From the NCBI RefSeq assembly GCF_902499045.1, contig NZ_CABVPL010000009.1, positions 1 to 64,000 of the forward strand: a stretch of DNA of 64,000 bases. Reading direction: 5' to 3'. The notes below the pieces were generated by a model, which had not been told where the DNA came from, ran no database searches, and was given only the letters and a program-made list of their open reading frames with translations. The translations under genes were made by a program, and so were the position numbers. Numbering within the stretch: position 1 is the first letter of the stretch; every line of letters begins with the position of its first letter. The DNA is from Burkholderia latens. GTDB lineage: Bacteria > Pseudomonadota > Gammaproteobacteria > Burkholderiales > Burkholderiaceae. Below, piece by piece: positions 46,981-56,336 of this stretch.

Positions 46981-48234
46981 ATGATCAAGACCCGTGAAGA
47001 CGCGCTCGCCCTCGACCGCGACGACCCGCTCGCCGCGTTGCGCGACCAGTTCGCGCTGCCGGACGGCGTGATCTATCTCGACGGCAACTCGCTCGGCGCG
47101 CAGCCGCGCGCATCGGCTGCCCGCGCGCAACAGGTGATCGGCGCCGAATGGGGCGAAGGGCTGATCCGCAGCTGGAACACCGCAGGCTGGTTCGCGCTGC
47201 CGCGCCGCCTCGGAGACAAGCTCGCGACGCTGATCGGCGGCGCGCCGGGCGAGACGGTCGTCACCGACACCATCTCGATCAACCTGTTCAAGCTGCTGTC
47301 GGCGATGCTGCGCCACCAGGCCGAGCGCGCGCCGGAACGCCGCGTGATCGTGTCGGAACGCTCGAACTTCCCGACCGACCTGTACATCGCGCAAGGGCTG
47401 ATCGAACAGCTCGGCGGCAACTACGCGCTGCGCCTGATCGACGATCCGGCGGAGCTGCCCGACGCGCTCGGCGCGGACACGGCCGTCGCGATGATCACGC
47501 ACGTGAACTACCGCACTGGCTACATGCACGACATGCCGGCCGTCACGCAACTCGCGCACGACGCGGGCGCGCTGATGCTGTGGGATCTCGCGCACTCGGC
47601 CGGCGCGGTGCCGGTCGACCTGAACGGTGCGCGTGCGGACGGCGCGGTCGGCTGTACGTACAAGTACCTGAACGGCGGCCCCGGCTCGCCGGCGTTCGTA
47701 TGGGTGCCGCAGCGCCATCTCGCGCACTTCTCGCAGCCGCTGTCGGGCTGGTGGGGCCATCGCGCGCCGTTCGCGATGGAGCCCGGCTTCGCGCCCGATC
47801 CCGGTATCGCGCGCTTTCTGTGCGGCACGCAGCCGATCGTGTCGATGTCGATGGTCGAATGCGGGCTCGACGTGTTCCTGCAGACCGACATGCAGACGAT
47901 CCGCCGCAAGTCGCTCGCGCTGACCGACGCGTTCATCGCGCTCGTCGAGGAACGCTGCGCGGGCCTGTCGCTGAAGCTCGTCACGCCGCGCGCGCATCAC
48001 CAGCGCGGCTCGCAGGCGAGCTTCGAGCATCCGCACGGCTACGAGGTGATGCAGGCGCTGATCGCGCGCGGCGTGATCGGCGACTACCGCGAGCCGTACG
48101 TGCTGCGCTTCGGCTTCACGCCGCTCTATACGCGCTTCGTCGACGTGTGGGATGCCGTCGAGACGCTGCGCGACATCCTCGCCACCGACGCGTGGAAGGC
48201 CGCCGAATTCGCCGAGCGCGGCGCGGTGACCTGA
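46981..48234 (+). CDS. kynU: Kynureninase
   Basis: This 417-residue PLP enzyme splits kynurenine to anthranilate and alanine. The PLP lysine is Lys228 in [20 protein letters not shown]. Substrate/cofactor contacts are in [47 protein letters not shown] and the late [11 protein letters not shown]. Full family length. It is second in the kynBUA operon. Confidence 0.97.
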   Translation: MIKTREDALALDRDDPLAALRDQFALPDGVIYLDGNSLGAQPRASAARAQQVIGAEWGEGLIRSWNTAGWFALPRRLGDKLATLIGGAPGETVVTDTISINLFKLLSAMLRHQAERAPERRVIVSERSNFPTDLYIAQGLIEQLGGNYALRLIDDPAELPDALGADTAVAMITHVNYRTGYMHDMPAVTQLAHDAGALMLWDLAHSAGAVPVDLNGARADGAVGCTYKYLNGGPGSPAFVWVPQRHLAHFSQPLSGWWGHRAPFAMEPGFAPDPGIARFLCGTQPIVSMSMVECGLDVFLQTDMQTIRRKSLALTDAFIALVEERCAGLSLKLVTPRAHHQRGSQASFEHPHGYEVMQALIARGVIGDYREPYVLRFGFTPLYTRFVDVWDAVETLRDILATDAWKAAEFAERGAVT

Positions 48235-48311
48235 TCGGCACAGCCCGGCGCGCACCGCGGTTACGTGCGGATCGCGCGCCGCGCTCCCGTCATTCAAATC
48301 TGGAGAAAGTC

Positions 48312-49256
48312 GTGAATTCTGGTCATATGCAGCCACCCGGCGGCGACGCGCCGGCGGGCTGCCCGTTCTCGGGCGCACGCGCGGCCCAGCCCGCTCATGA
48401 AGCACCGCACGTGCCGGCCGGCGACGCCGCGGGCGAGGCTGGCTGGCACAACGCGCAGCTCGATTTCTCGAAGTCGATGAGCTACGGCGATTATCTGTCG
48501 CTGAATTCGATCCTCGACGCGCAGCATCCGCTGTCGCCCGATCACAACGAGATGCTGTTCATCATCCAGCATCAGACGAGCGAGCTGTGGATGAAGCTCG
48601 CGTTGTTCGAGCTGCGCGGCGCGCTCGACGCGGTGCGCGGCGACGCGCTGCCGCCCGCGTTCAAGATGCTCGCGCGCGTGTCGCGCATTCTCGAGCAGCT
48701 CGTGCAGGCGTGGAACGTGCTGTCGACGATGACGCCGTCCGAGTATTCGGCGATGCGGCCGTATCTCGGCCAGTCGTCGGGCTTTCAGTCGTATCAGTAC
48801 CGGCAGCTCGAATTCCTGCTCGGCAACAAGAACGCGCAGATGCTGCAGCCGCATGCGCACCGGCCCGACATCCTCGAACAGGTGCGCGCGACGCTCGAGG
48901 CGCCGTCGTTCTACGACGAGGTCGTGCGGCTGCTGGCGCGCCGCGGGTTCCCCATCGCGCCCGAGCGGCTCGAGCGCGACTGGACGCAGCCGATGCGTCA
49001 CGACGAAACCGTCGAGGCCGCGTGGCTCGAAGTCTATCGTCACCCGCAGCAGCACTGGGAACTGTACGAGATGGCCGAGGAACTCGTCGATCTCGAGGAT
49101 GCGTTCCGCCAGTGGCGCTTCCGTCACGTGACGACCGTCGAGCGCATCATCGGCTTCAAGCAGGGCACCGGCGGCACGAGCGGCGCGCCGTATCTGCGCA
49201 AGATGCTCGATGTCGTGCTGTTCCCCGAGCTGTGGCACGTGCGCACCACGCTGTAA
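48312..49256 (+). CDS. kynA: Tryptophan 2,3-dioxygenase
   Basis: This 314-residue haem enzyme opens the indole ring of tryptophan to N-formylkynurenine. Family blocks are [80 protein letters not shown] and [22 protein letters not shown] at 48312 is chosen because GGAG lies six bases upstream; ATG at 48327 (MQPPGGDA) is the alternative and 5 residues shorter. It ends the kynBUA operon, 77 bases after kynU. Confidence 0.96.
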   Translation: MNSGHMQPPGGDAPAGCPFSGARAAQPAHEAPHVPAGDAAGEAGWHNAQLDFSKSMSYGDYLSLNSILDAQHPLSPDHNEMLFIIQHQTSELWMKLALFELRGALDAVRGDALPPAFKMLARVSRILEQLVQAWNVLSTMTPSEYSAMRPYLGQSSGFQSYQYRQLEFLLGNKNAQMLQPHAHRPDILEQVRATLEAPSFYDEVVRLLARRGFPIAPERLERDWTQPMRHDETVEAAWLEVYRHPQQHWELYEMAEELVDLEDAFRQWRFRHVTTVERIIGFKQGTGGTSGAPYLRKMLDVVLFPELWHVRTTL

Positions 49257-49289
49257 CGCACGTCGTCGCGCACGTGATGCGCCCGCCGG

Positions 49290-50687
49290 TCACGATGACG
49301 TACGGGCCAGCTTCTCCCCTTCGCGCGGCGCCGCGCGTTCATGCGCGAGCCGCGGAATGTGCCGCCGCACCATGAGCAGCGCGACGCACACCACGCTCAT
49401 CGCCGCGGCGAGCATCGTCAGGTACGCCGTCGCACCGCCCGCCGTGATCACGAGCGCGCCCGCGAACGCGCTGAGAATCGCGCCGAGCCGCCCGAACGCG
49501 AGCGCGCTCGCGGTGCCGGTCGCGCGCACCGCCGTCGGATAGATGTACGCGCAGAGCGCATACATCGTCGACTGCACCGCGTTGACGAACAACCCGTGCA
49601 GGCCGAGCCCGACGATCAGCCAGCCCGTGTGGCGCCCGGCATCGATACCCATCAGCCACATCGCGCTCGCCGTGCCGCCGATGCTGCACAACACGAGCGG
49701 CCAGCGCGAACCCGCATGCGCGATCGCCCATGCGCACAGCAACGCGCCGATCACGCCGCCGAGGTTGTACGCGGTCAGTCCCGAACCCGCGACCGACACG
49801 CTGAGCCCACTCGCGGCCAGCATCGTCGGCAGCCAGCTGAACGCCGCGTAGACAGCGAGCAGGCACATGAAGAACGCGCACCACAGTGCGATCGTGTCGC
49901 GCGCCTGGCCACCGGCAAACAGCGCGCCGAAGCCGCCGCGTGCGCCAGAGGGGCGCGCATCGCGCAGATCGGTGAATGCGGTGCCCGGTGCGACCGGCCG
50001 CTGCATGCGCGCGAGCAGCGCGCCGAGTTCCGGCCAGCGCGCGGGCCGGCGCGCGAGATAGCGCGGCGATTCGGGCAGCGCGCGCACGAGCACGAAGCCG
50101 AGCACAAGCGGCAGCGCGCCGCCCGCGAAGAACAACCCGCGCCAGCCGTAGCGCGGCAGCACCTCGTGCGCGAACAAGCCGGCCAGCATCCCGCCGAGCG
50201 GCACGCAGACGATCGTCGCCGTCACCATCATCGTGCGGCGCCGCGCGGGCGTGTACTCGGCCGTCATCGTGGTGGCGGTCGGCAGCGCGCCGCCGATCCC
50301 GAGTCCCGCGCAGAAACGCAGCAGCGCGATCGTCGCGACATCCGGCGCGAAGCCGATCGCGCAGGTCGCGACGCCGAACAGGAACACGCTGCCGATCACC
50401 GCGTGGCGGCGGCCGAAACGATCCGCGACGAGCCCCGCGCATGCGCTGCCGATGCCCATCCCGATCAGCCCGGCGGCCACCGCCGGCGCGAACGCGCCGC
50501 GCGTGATCCCCCATTCGCGGATCAGCACCGGAATCGCGAAGCCGATGAGTTGGCCGTCGAAGCCGTCGAGCACGATCGCGAGCGCGGCAAGCAGCACCAC
50601 GCACCGCTGCATCGTCGTGAACGGTCCGTCGTCGAGCGTCGCGCCGATGTCGACCGACGGCGGCTGCAATGTGTCGCGCGTGCTCAT
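49290..50687 (-). CDS. AAHS-family MFS transporter (aromatic acid:H+ symporter type)
   Basis: This 465-residue inner-membrane protein has 12 helices. The DGFDGQLIGFAIP motif in helix 1 and GLVADRFGRRHAVIGS in loop 2-3 are those of aromatic acid symporters (PcaK/BenK type). The second half has AYNLGGVIGALLCAWA and YPTAVRATGTASALAFGRLGAI. Its place at the end of a benzoylformate/benzaldehyde gene group suggests uptake of mandelate-, benzoylformate- or benzoate-like acids. The ATG at 50687 is the family start; the frame is open further upstream. A 266-base gap separates it from the next gene of the group. Confidence 0.88.
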   Translation of the reverse strand: MSTRDTLQPPSVDIGATLDDGPFTTMQRCVVLLAALAIVLDGFDGQLIGFAIPVLIREWGITRGAFAPAVAAGLIGMGIGSACAGLVADRFGRRHAVIGSVFLFGVATCAIGFAPDVATIALLRFCAGLGIGGALPTATTMTAEYTPARRRTMMVTATIVCVPLGGMLAGLFAHEVLPRYGWRGLFFAGGALPLVLGFVLVRALPESPRYLARRPARWPELGALLARMQRPVAPGTAFTDLRDARPSGARGGFGALFAGGQARDTIALWCAFFMCLLAVYAAFSWLPTMLAASGLSVSVAGSGLTAYNLGGVIGALLCAWAIAHAGSRWPLVLCSIGGTASAMWLMGIDAGRHTGWLIVGLGLHGLFVNAVQSTMYALCAYIYPTAVRATGTASALAFGRLGAILSAFAGALVITAGGATAYLTMLAAAMSVVCVALLMVRRHIPRLAHERAAPREGEKLARTSS

Positions 50688-50953
50688 GCGGCCTCCCGTG
50701 CGTCGTGCATCGGCGGCATCGAAGACAACGGGCGCGGCCGGCGCGCGGTAAGACAACGGCATTTGCTGACTTTCATGGCGTCTCCAGTTGCCCGAGCTGG
50801 CGCGCGCGCGCGTGCCCGGATCTCGTGCTGCACCCACGGCGCCAACGCGTGCGCGCCGGCTCCGGTGTGCTGTCCCATTCGTCTCGATCGGGCGCCGTCG
50901 TCAATGCGGCGCGCTTCTCGTCGTGCGGCGCAAGCCCGCCGCCGGCCTGATGT

Positions 50954-51898
50954 TCAGTCGCGCCGCGCGTCGATCAGCCTCACCAGCGCGAGCAACGTGT
51001 CCACATGCGGCACCGCGACACCGGCGTCGCGCGCGGCCGCGACGACCTGGCCGTTGATCGCGTCGATCTCGGTGCGGCGTCCGGCGAGCACGTCCTGCAG
51101 CATCGACGGCCGATGCCCGTGATGCGCACGAATCGCATGCTCGACGTTGCGCGCGATGCGTTCGCCATCGACGGCGATCCCTTTCGCGCGCGCGACGGCG
51201 GCCGTCTCGGCGGCGATCGCGAGCGCGAGCCGCGGCCCGTCGGGCACGCGGGCGAGCTGGTCGACCGTGCAGCCCGTCGCCGCGCACAGCGTGTTGAGCG
51301 CCGCGTTGAATGCGACCTTCTCCCAGATCGCGGCCCACACGTCGGCGTCGAGCGAACACGCGAGCCCGGCACGCGACAGCACGTCGGCCACGGCCGCCGC
51401 GAACGGGCGCGCCGCGCCGTCGGCCGTCATCATGCGGATCGTGCCGGCGCCGTGCGAACGCACATGCCCCGGCCCGGCGAAATCGGCCGGCCACGTCGTG
51501 ACGCCGACCAGAATGCGTTCGAGCGGCACGAACGCATTCACCGTCTCGACGTTGCCGAGCCCGTTCTGCAACGTCAGCACGGATGTGCGCGGCGTCAGCA
51601 ATGCGCGCACGCCATCGAGCGCGGTACGCGTGTGCAGCGATTTCGTGAAAACGATCAGCAGGTCGAGCGGTGTGTCGGGCGCGGCGCTTGCCGCCGCATT
51701 CGCCGCTTCCGGCCGCACGGCCTGCAACGCGCGGATGCAGCGTTCGCCGCGATCGTCGTCGATCCGCAAGCCGTCGCGGCGAATCGCGTCGAGGTGCGCG
51801 TCGTTCACGTCGATCAGCGTGACGGCTTCGCCGTGCTCGGCCAGCCGCGCGCCGAACAGCGAGCCCATCGCGCCGGCACCGAGAATCGCGATCTTCAT
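50954..51898 (-). CDS. PanE/ketopantoate reductase-family protein
   Basis: This 314-residue NADP-dependent reductase has the Rossmann start KIAILGAGAMGSLFGARLAEHG, the family TLQNGLGNVE and the catalytic lysine in AAIWEKVAFNAALNTLCAATG. The C-terminal domain holds RPSMLQDVLAGRRTEIDAINGQVV. Housekeeping PanE makes pantoate. Its place inside an aromatic operon, 13 bases after the aldehyde dehydrogenase, suggests a reductase for a 2-keto acid of that pathway instead (inference). Confidence 0.87.
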   Translation of the reverse strand: MKIAILGAGAMGSLFGARLAEHGEAVTLIDVNDAHLDAIRRDGLRIDDDRGERCIRALQAVRPEAANAAASAAPDTPLDLLIVFTKSLHTRTALDGVRALLTPRTSVLTLQNGLGNVETVNAFVPLERILVGVTTWPADFAGPGHVRSHGAGTIRMMTADGAARPFAAAVADVLSRAGLACSLDADVWAAIWEKVAFNAALNTLCAATGCTVDQLARVPDGPRLALAIAAETAAVARAKGIAVDGERIARNVEHAIRAHHGHRPSMLQDVLAGRRTEIDAINGQVVAAARDAGVAVPHVDTLLALVRLIDARRD

Positions 51899-51911
51899 CG
51901 CCAGTGCCTCC

Positions 51912-53363
51912 TCAGAACGGGTAATGACGCGGCGCGGTCTGCACGGTGATCCAGCGCAGGTCGGTGAATGCCGCGATGCCGGCCTTGCCGCCGAAATGGC
52001 CGAAGCCGCTGTCCTTCACGCCGCCGAACGGCATCTGCGCCTCGTCGTGCACGGTCGGGCCGTTCACGTGGCAGATGCCCGACTCGATCCGTGCGGCCAC
52101 GCGCATCGCCCGCGCGACATCGCGGCTGAACACGGCCGATGCGAGCCCGAACGCGTTGTCGTTCGCGCACCGGATCGCGGCCGCTTCGCCGTCGACGCGC
52201 ACGATCGGCTTCACCGGCCCGAACGATTCCTCCGCGTAGATGCGCATCGCGGGCGTCACATGGTCGAGCAGCGTCGCGGGGAACAGCGTGCTGTCGGACT
52301 TGCTGCCGCACACGAGCGTCGCGCCGTGCGCGAGCGCATCGTCGATCAGCGCATTGCAGCGCTCGACGGCCTTCATGTCGATCAGCGAGCCGAGCACGAC
52401 GGGCCCCTCGCGCGGGTCGCCGAGCGGCAGCGACGATGCCTTCGCGGCGAGCTTCGCGACGAATGCGTCGGCGATCGCGTCGTCGACGATGATCCGCTCG
52501 GTCGACATGCAGATCTGCCCGGAATTCGCGAACGCGCCGAATGCGGCGGCCGCGACCGCCGCATCGAGATCCGCGTCGTCGAGCACGACGAACGGCGCCT
52601 TGCCGCCGAGTTCGAGCACCGACGGTTTCAGATGCCGCGCGCACGCTTGCGCGACGATCCGCCCGACGCGCGTCGAGCCGGTGAAGTTCACGCGCCGCAC
52701 GGCCGGATGCGCGATCAGCGCGTCGACGACGGCACCCGCATCGTCAGGCGCATTCGTCACGAAGTTGACGACGCCCGGCGGCAGCCCCGCTTCCTGCAGC
52801 GCCTCGACGATCAGCCCGTGCGTGACGGGGCACAGTTCGGAGCCCTTCAGCACGACCGTGTTGCCGCACGCGAGGGGCAGCGCGAGCGCGCGTGTCGCGA
52901 GGATCACCGGCGCATTCCACGGTGCGATGCCGAGCACGACGCCGGCCGGCTGCCGCACGCCCATCGCGAGCGAGCCGGGCACGTCGGACGGAATCAGCTC
53001 GCCGCCGACCTGCGTGGTCAGCGATGCTGCCTCGACGAGCCCGCTCGCGGCCAGATGCACGTTGAAGCCGGCCCACAGCGCCGACGCACCGGTTTCGGCC
53101 GCCATCGCGGCGACGAACCGCTCGTGTTTCGCTTCGAGCGCGGCGGCCGCCTTCAGCAGCAGCGCGCGGCGCGCGCCGGGGCCGAGCGCGGCCCATTCGG
53201 GAAACGCGCGCGCGGCCGCGTCGGCCGCCGCGCGCGCATCGTCGACGGTGCACGCGGGCGCCGTCGACGCGACTTCGCCGTCGAGCGGGTTGCGGCGCAC
53301 GAAGGTCGCGCCGCTGGATGAATGGCGGCGTTCGCCGCCGATCAGCATCGATACGGTTTGCAT
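51912..53363 (-). CDS. NAD(P)-dependent aldehyde dehydrogenase (benzaldehyde type)
   Basis: This 483-residue enzyme has catalytic Glu251 (LELGGKAP) and nucleophile Cys285 (NSGQICMSTER). APWNAPVI and GSTRVGRIVA are the cofactor contacts, and YAEESFGPV and PFGGVKDSGFGHFGG close the family pattern. It resembles vanillin/salicylaldehyde/benzaldehyde dehydrogenases. Next to benzoylformate decarboxylase it would oxidise benzaldehyde to benzoate (MdlD-like role). It begins 28 bases after the decarboxylase stop. Confidence 0.9.
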   Translation of the reverse strand: MQTVSMLIGGERRHSSSGATFVRRNPLDGEVASTAPACTVDDARAAADAAARAFPEWAALGPGARRALLLKAAAALEAKHERFVAAMAAETGASALWAGFNVHLAASGLVEAASLTTQVGGELIPSDVPGSLAMGVRQPAGVVLGIAPWNAPVILATRALALPLACGNTVVLKGSELCPVTHGLIVEALQEAGLPPGVVNFVTNAPDDAGAVVDALIAHPAVRRVNFTGSTRVGRIVAQACARHLKPSVLELGGKAPFVVLDDADLDAAVAAAAFGAFANSGQICMSTERIIVDDAIADAFVAKLAAKASSLPLGDPREGPVVLGSLIDMKAVERCNALIDDALAHGATLVCGSKSDSTLFPATLLDHVTPAMRIYAEESFGPVKPIVRVDGEAAAIRCANDNAFGLASAVFSRDVARAMRVAARIESGICHVNGPTVHDEAQMPFGGVKDSGFGHFGGKAGIAAFTDLRWITVQTAPRHYPF

Positions 53364-53391
53364 GGATTCTCCGGAAGACGCGCGCCGCGCG

Positions 53392-55029
53392 TCAGGCAAC
53401 CTCGACGTCGACGACGACGGGTGTATCGGCCCGCGGCGCGTCAGCCAGCACTTCGGTCAACGTGGCGCGCAGCCGCGCGGCATCGGCCACGCGTACGCCG
53501 CGGCATCCCATCCCCTGCGCGAGCGCGACGAAATCCAGGTCGGGCAAATCGGTGCCCTGCACCAGATCGCCGGCACCGAAACCGAACACGGGTGCGAAGT
53601 CCTGCAGCGCCGCGTAGCGCCGATTGTTCAGGATCACGAACGTAATCGGCAGCTTCAGCTGCGCGGCACTCCACAGTGCCTGGATCGAATACAGGCTCGA
53701 GCCGTCGCCAATCAGCGCGATCACGCGCCGCCCCGGCTGCGCGAGCGCGACGCCGACCGCGGCCGGCATCCCGTAGCCGAGCCCGCCACTGTCCATCGTG
53801 TAGAACGTGCCGCTGCACGTGAACGGCAGGTAGTCCTGCATCACCGGCCGCGCACTCGGCGCTTCCTCGACGACGACGTCGTGCGCGTCGTGCGCGTCGC
53901 GCACGTCGGCGAGCGTCTGCAGCGCGAATGCGACCGACATCCGCTCGCCGGCCGCCGGCGCTTCTACGCGCGCACGTGCGGGCCGCGGCGCGGGCATCGG
54001 CCGCTCGCGCGGCGCCGGCCGCGCGAGCAGGTCGCGCGCCGCGAGCCGCAGGTTCCCGACGACCGCGTCGCCCGACGGCGTCCATGCGGCGATGCCCGGA
54101 TCGTCGACGAGCTGGACGAGCGTCGCGCCCGGCGGCACGTGCGGACCGAAGCCCTCGATGTGATAGGTGAACGCGGGCGCGCCGAACGCGAACACGAGAT
54201 CGTGCCCGTCGAGCCGCGCGACGATCTTTTCGCGGATCGCCGGCAGGAAGCCCGCGAACAGCGGATGATCCTCGGGAAAGCTGCAACGCCCCGACATCGG
54301 CGCGACGTACACGTTCGCGCGGTGCCGTTCGGCGAGCCGCACGACGTCGTCCCATGCGCCGGCGCGATCGACGGCCGCGCCGACCACGAGCGCCGGACGC
54401 CGCGCGGCATCGAGCGCGTTGCCGAGCCGCGCGAGTGCGTCGGGATCGGGCCGCACGACGCTGCTCACGTCGCGGCGCGGCAGCAGTTCGGCCGGCTGAT
54501 CCCAGTCGTCGACCGGAATCGACACGAACACCGGCCCGCGCGGCTCCTGCATCGCGATCCGGTACGCACGCGCGATCGCGGCCGGCACGTCCTGCGCACG
54601 CGCGGGCTCGATGCTCCACTTCACGTACGGCTTCGGCAGCTCGGCGGCCTGCGTCGAGCCGAGGAACGGATCGAACGGCAGGATCGCGCGCGCCTGCTGG
54701 CCCGCGGTGACGATCAGCGGCGTGCGGTTCTTGAACGCGGTGAACAGGTTACCCATCGCGTTGCCGACGCCGGCCGCCGAATGCAGATTGACGACCGCCG
54801 CATTGCCGGTGGCCTGCGCATAACCGTCGGCCATGCCGACCACGATGGCTTCCTGCAGGCCGAGCACGTACTGGAAATCGGCCGGGAAATCGCGAAACAT
54901 CGGCAGCTCGGTCGAGCCGGGATTGCCGAACACGCGGTCGATCCCGAACTGGCGAAACAGGTCGATGACGGCGTCGCGGACGGTCACCGGTGCGGTGGAT
55001 GCGGCGGATTGGGATGCGGTGCCGGACAT
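53392..55029 (-). CDS. mdlC: Benzoylformate decarboxylase (ThDP-dependent)
   Basis: This 545-residue enzyme converts benzoylformate to benzaldehyde and CO2. Active-site residues of the Pseudomonas enzyme are matched: Ser39 in GNPGSTELP, the ThDP Glu60 in LGLQEAIVVG, His83 in NLHSAAGVGN and a late His in AFTYHIEGFG. The ThDP/Mg motif is GDGSSLYSIQALWSAAQLKLP ending NN. The ATG for MSGTASQSAA is used; an ATG 12 codons upstream is also possible. It heads the minus-strand aromatic operon, divergent from its LysR gene. No mandelate dehydrogenase or racemase is in the window. Confidence 0.92.
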   Translation of the reverse strand: MSGTASQSAASTAPVTVRDAVIDLFRQFGIDRVFGNPGSTELPMFRDFPADFQYVLGLQEAIVVGMADGYAQATGNAAVVNLHSAAGVGNAMGNLFTAFKNRTPLIVTAGQQARAILPFDPFLGSTQAAELPKPYVKWSIEPARAQDVPAAIARAYRIAMQEPRGPVFVSIPVDDWDQPAELLPRRDVSSVVRPDPDALARLGNALDAARRPALVVGAAVDRAGAWDDVVRLAERHRANVYVAPMSGRCSFPEDHPLFAGFLPAIREKIVARLDGHDLVFAFGAPAFTYHIEGFGPHVPPGATLVQLVDDPGIAAWTPSGDAVVGNLRLAARDLLARPAPRERPMPAPRPARARVEAPAAGERMSVAFALQTLADVRDAHDAHDVVVEEAPSARPVMQDYLPFTCSGTFYTMDSGGLGYGMPAAVGVALAQPGRRVIALIGDGSSLYSIQALWSAAQLKLPITFVILNNRRYAALQDFAPVFGFGAGDLVQGTDLPDLDFVALAQGMGCRGVRVADAARLRATLTEVLADAPRADTPVVVDVEVA

Positions 55030-55063
55030 GCTCGGGCGTCTCCTCGATGGCTTGGCGGTTTCC

Positions 55064-55098
55064 ACAGTATCGAAGCGCGGGTCATTCGCGGATACTGT
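55064..55098. promoter_or_regulatory. Inverted repeat in the mdlC/LysR divergent promoter
   Basis: ACAGTATC and GATACTGT, exact 8-bp arms 19 bases apart, in the 99-base gap. Two half sites at this spacing fit a LysR-type tetramer site that serves both directions. Binding is inferred. Confidence 0.5.
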
Positions 55099-55128
55099 AT
55101 TTTTGGCGAAAAGCCATTACGGTTCGGC

Positions 55129-56040
55129 ATGACTTTCGATCTTCGACAATTACGGGCATTCACGACCATCGTCGCGTGCGGGAGCCTCGGCCGCGCGGCC
55201 GACGCGCTGCACGTGACCCAGCCGGCACTGAGCCGGATCCTGAAGCGGCTCGAGGACCAGGTCGGCGCGCCGCTGTTCGAGCGCCACTCGAAAGGCGTGC
55301 AGCTGACCGCGTTCGGCGAAGCGCTGCTGCCGCACGCGACGCTGCTGCAGCACGAGGCCGAGCACGCACGGGAGGAACTCGACGCGATGCGCGGCTTCGC
55401 GAAGGGCACGATCAAGGTCGGCACGGTGGGCAGCATCGCGAGCCTGGTGTTGCCGGTCGCGGTCGGCCGCGTGCTGGACCGCTGGCCGAACCTGCGTGTC
55501 GAGATTCTCGAGGGCGTGTGGGACCGGCTCGCCGAAGGGCTGAACAAGCACGAGATCGATCTCGCGCTGTCCGCGCACGGGCCGGACACCGACGAGATCG
55601 TCGCGATTCCGGAGTGCCGCTGGGAAGACCGCAGCCATATCGTTGCGGCGCCGCACCATCCGCTGCGCGCGCTCGGGCGCGCGCCGACGCTTGCCGATAC
55701 GCTGCACGCGCGCTGGGCGATTCCGCCACGCGGCACCGCGCCGTTCGACCATGTGCGCGCGACCTTCGACGCACACGGGCTCGCGCTGCCCGACATCGCG
55801 GTCGAGACGCGCTCCGTCACCACGCTGAAAAGCCTCGTCGCGCATGCGGGCTTCCTGAGCTGGATGCCCGAGCCGATGTACGGCGCCGAGCAGCGGGCGG
55901 GCACGATCGACACGCTGCCCGTGCGCGAGGTCGTCGCGGTGCGCACGCTTACCGCGTTCCGGCGCCGCCACGGGATTCTGCCGGGGCCGGCCGGGAAGCT
56001 GCTCGATGAGTTGGTCGCGCTGACACGCGACGGGCGGTGA
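55129..56040 (+). CDS. LysR-family regulator of the benzoylformate module
   Basis: This 303-residue protein has an N-terminal winged helix (residues 1-60: LRQLRAFTTIVACGSLGRAADALHVTQPALSRILKRLED) and a two-lobed effector domain behind it (GTIKVGTVGSIASLVLPVAVGRVL). The start ATG is at 55129; the longer frame around it is antisense to the neighbours. The divergent position next to mdlC and the inverted repeat between them argue for control of that operon, with an aromatic acid effector likely but unproven. Confidence 0.9.
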   Translation: MTFDLRQLRAFTTIVACGSLGRAADALHVTQPALSRILKRLEDQVGAPLFERHSKGVQLTAFGEALLPHATLLQHEAEHAREELDAMRGFAKGTIKVGTVGSIASLVLPVAVGRVLDRWPNLRVEILEGVWDRLAEGLNKHEIDLALSAHGPDTDEIVAIPECRWEDRSHIVAAPHHPLRALGRAPTLADTLHARWAIPPRGTAPFDHVRATFDAHGLALPDIAVETRSVTTLKSLVAHAGFLSWMPEPMYGAEQRAGTIDTLPVREVVAVRTLTAFRRRHGILPGPAGKLLDELVALTRDGR

Positions 56041-56218
56041 TGGGTGGCCGCGCTCGGCCGTACTCGGCCTTGCGCGTTCTCGCCGTCGCTGCCGTTCCCG
56101 ACGTTCCCACCGTTCGCGCCGCTTCCGCCATCCAAGCCCTCCGTGCCCGCCCCACCCGAGCGCCACCCGCCGCACCGCACCATCGAATGCCGTTTCCGCG
56201 CCTTGACTTTCGTTCGCC

Positions 56219-56272
56219 CGAATACGATCATTCGCTCACACGAAGAGCAAATGATCGAAATAACCGTATTCG
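56219..56272. promoter_or_regulatory. Nested inverted repeats upstream of the polyol operon
   Basis: CGAATACG followed by ATCATT on the left, AATGAT and CGTATTCG on the right, with GCTC/GAGC between, 65-118 bases before the dehydrogenase ATG. The 296-base gap from 56041 contains no gene. The pattern fits an operator for the SorC-family protein encoded two genes downstream. Confidence 0.45.
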
Positions 56273-56336
56273 ACAGCGACGATCGCGGATGCTGCGGCGA
56301 GGCCGCCCGCGCTCCGATCGCGACAGGAGACACCGG

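Noticed and set aside
52240-56040. 1266-codon plus-strand open frame
   Set aside because: Only its last part (55129-56040) is a real LysR gene; the rest is antisense to mdlC and the aldehyde dehydrogenase.
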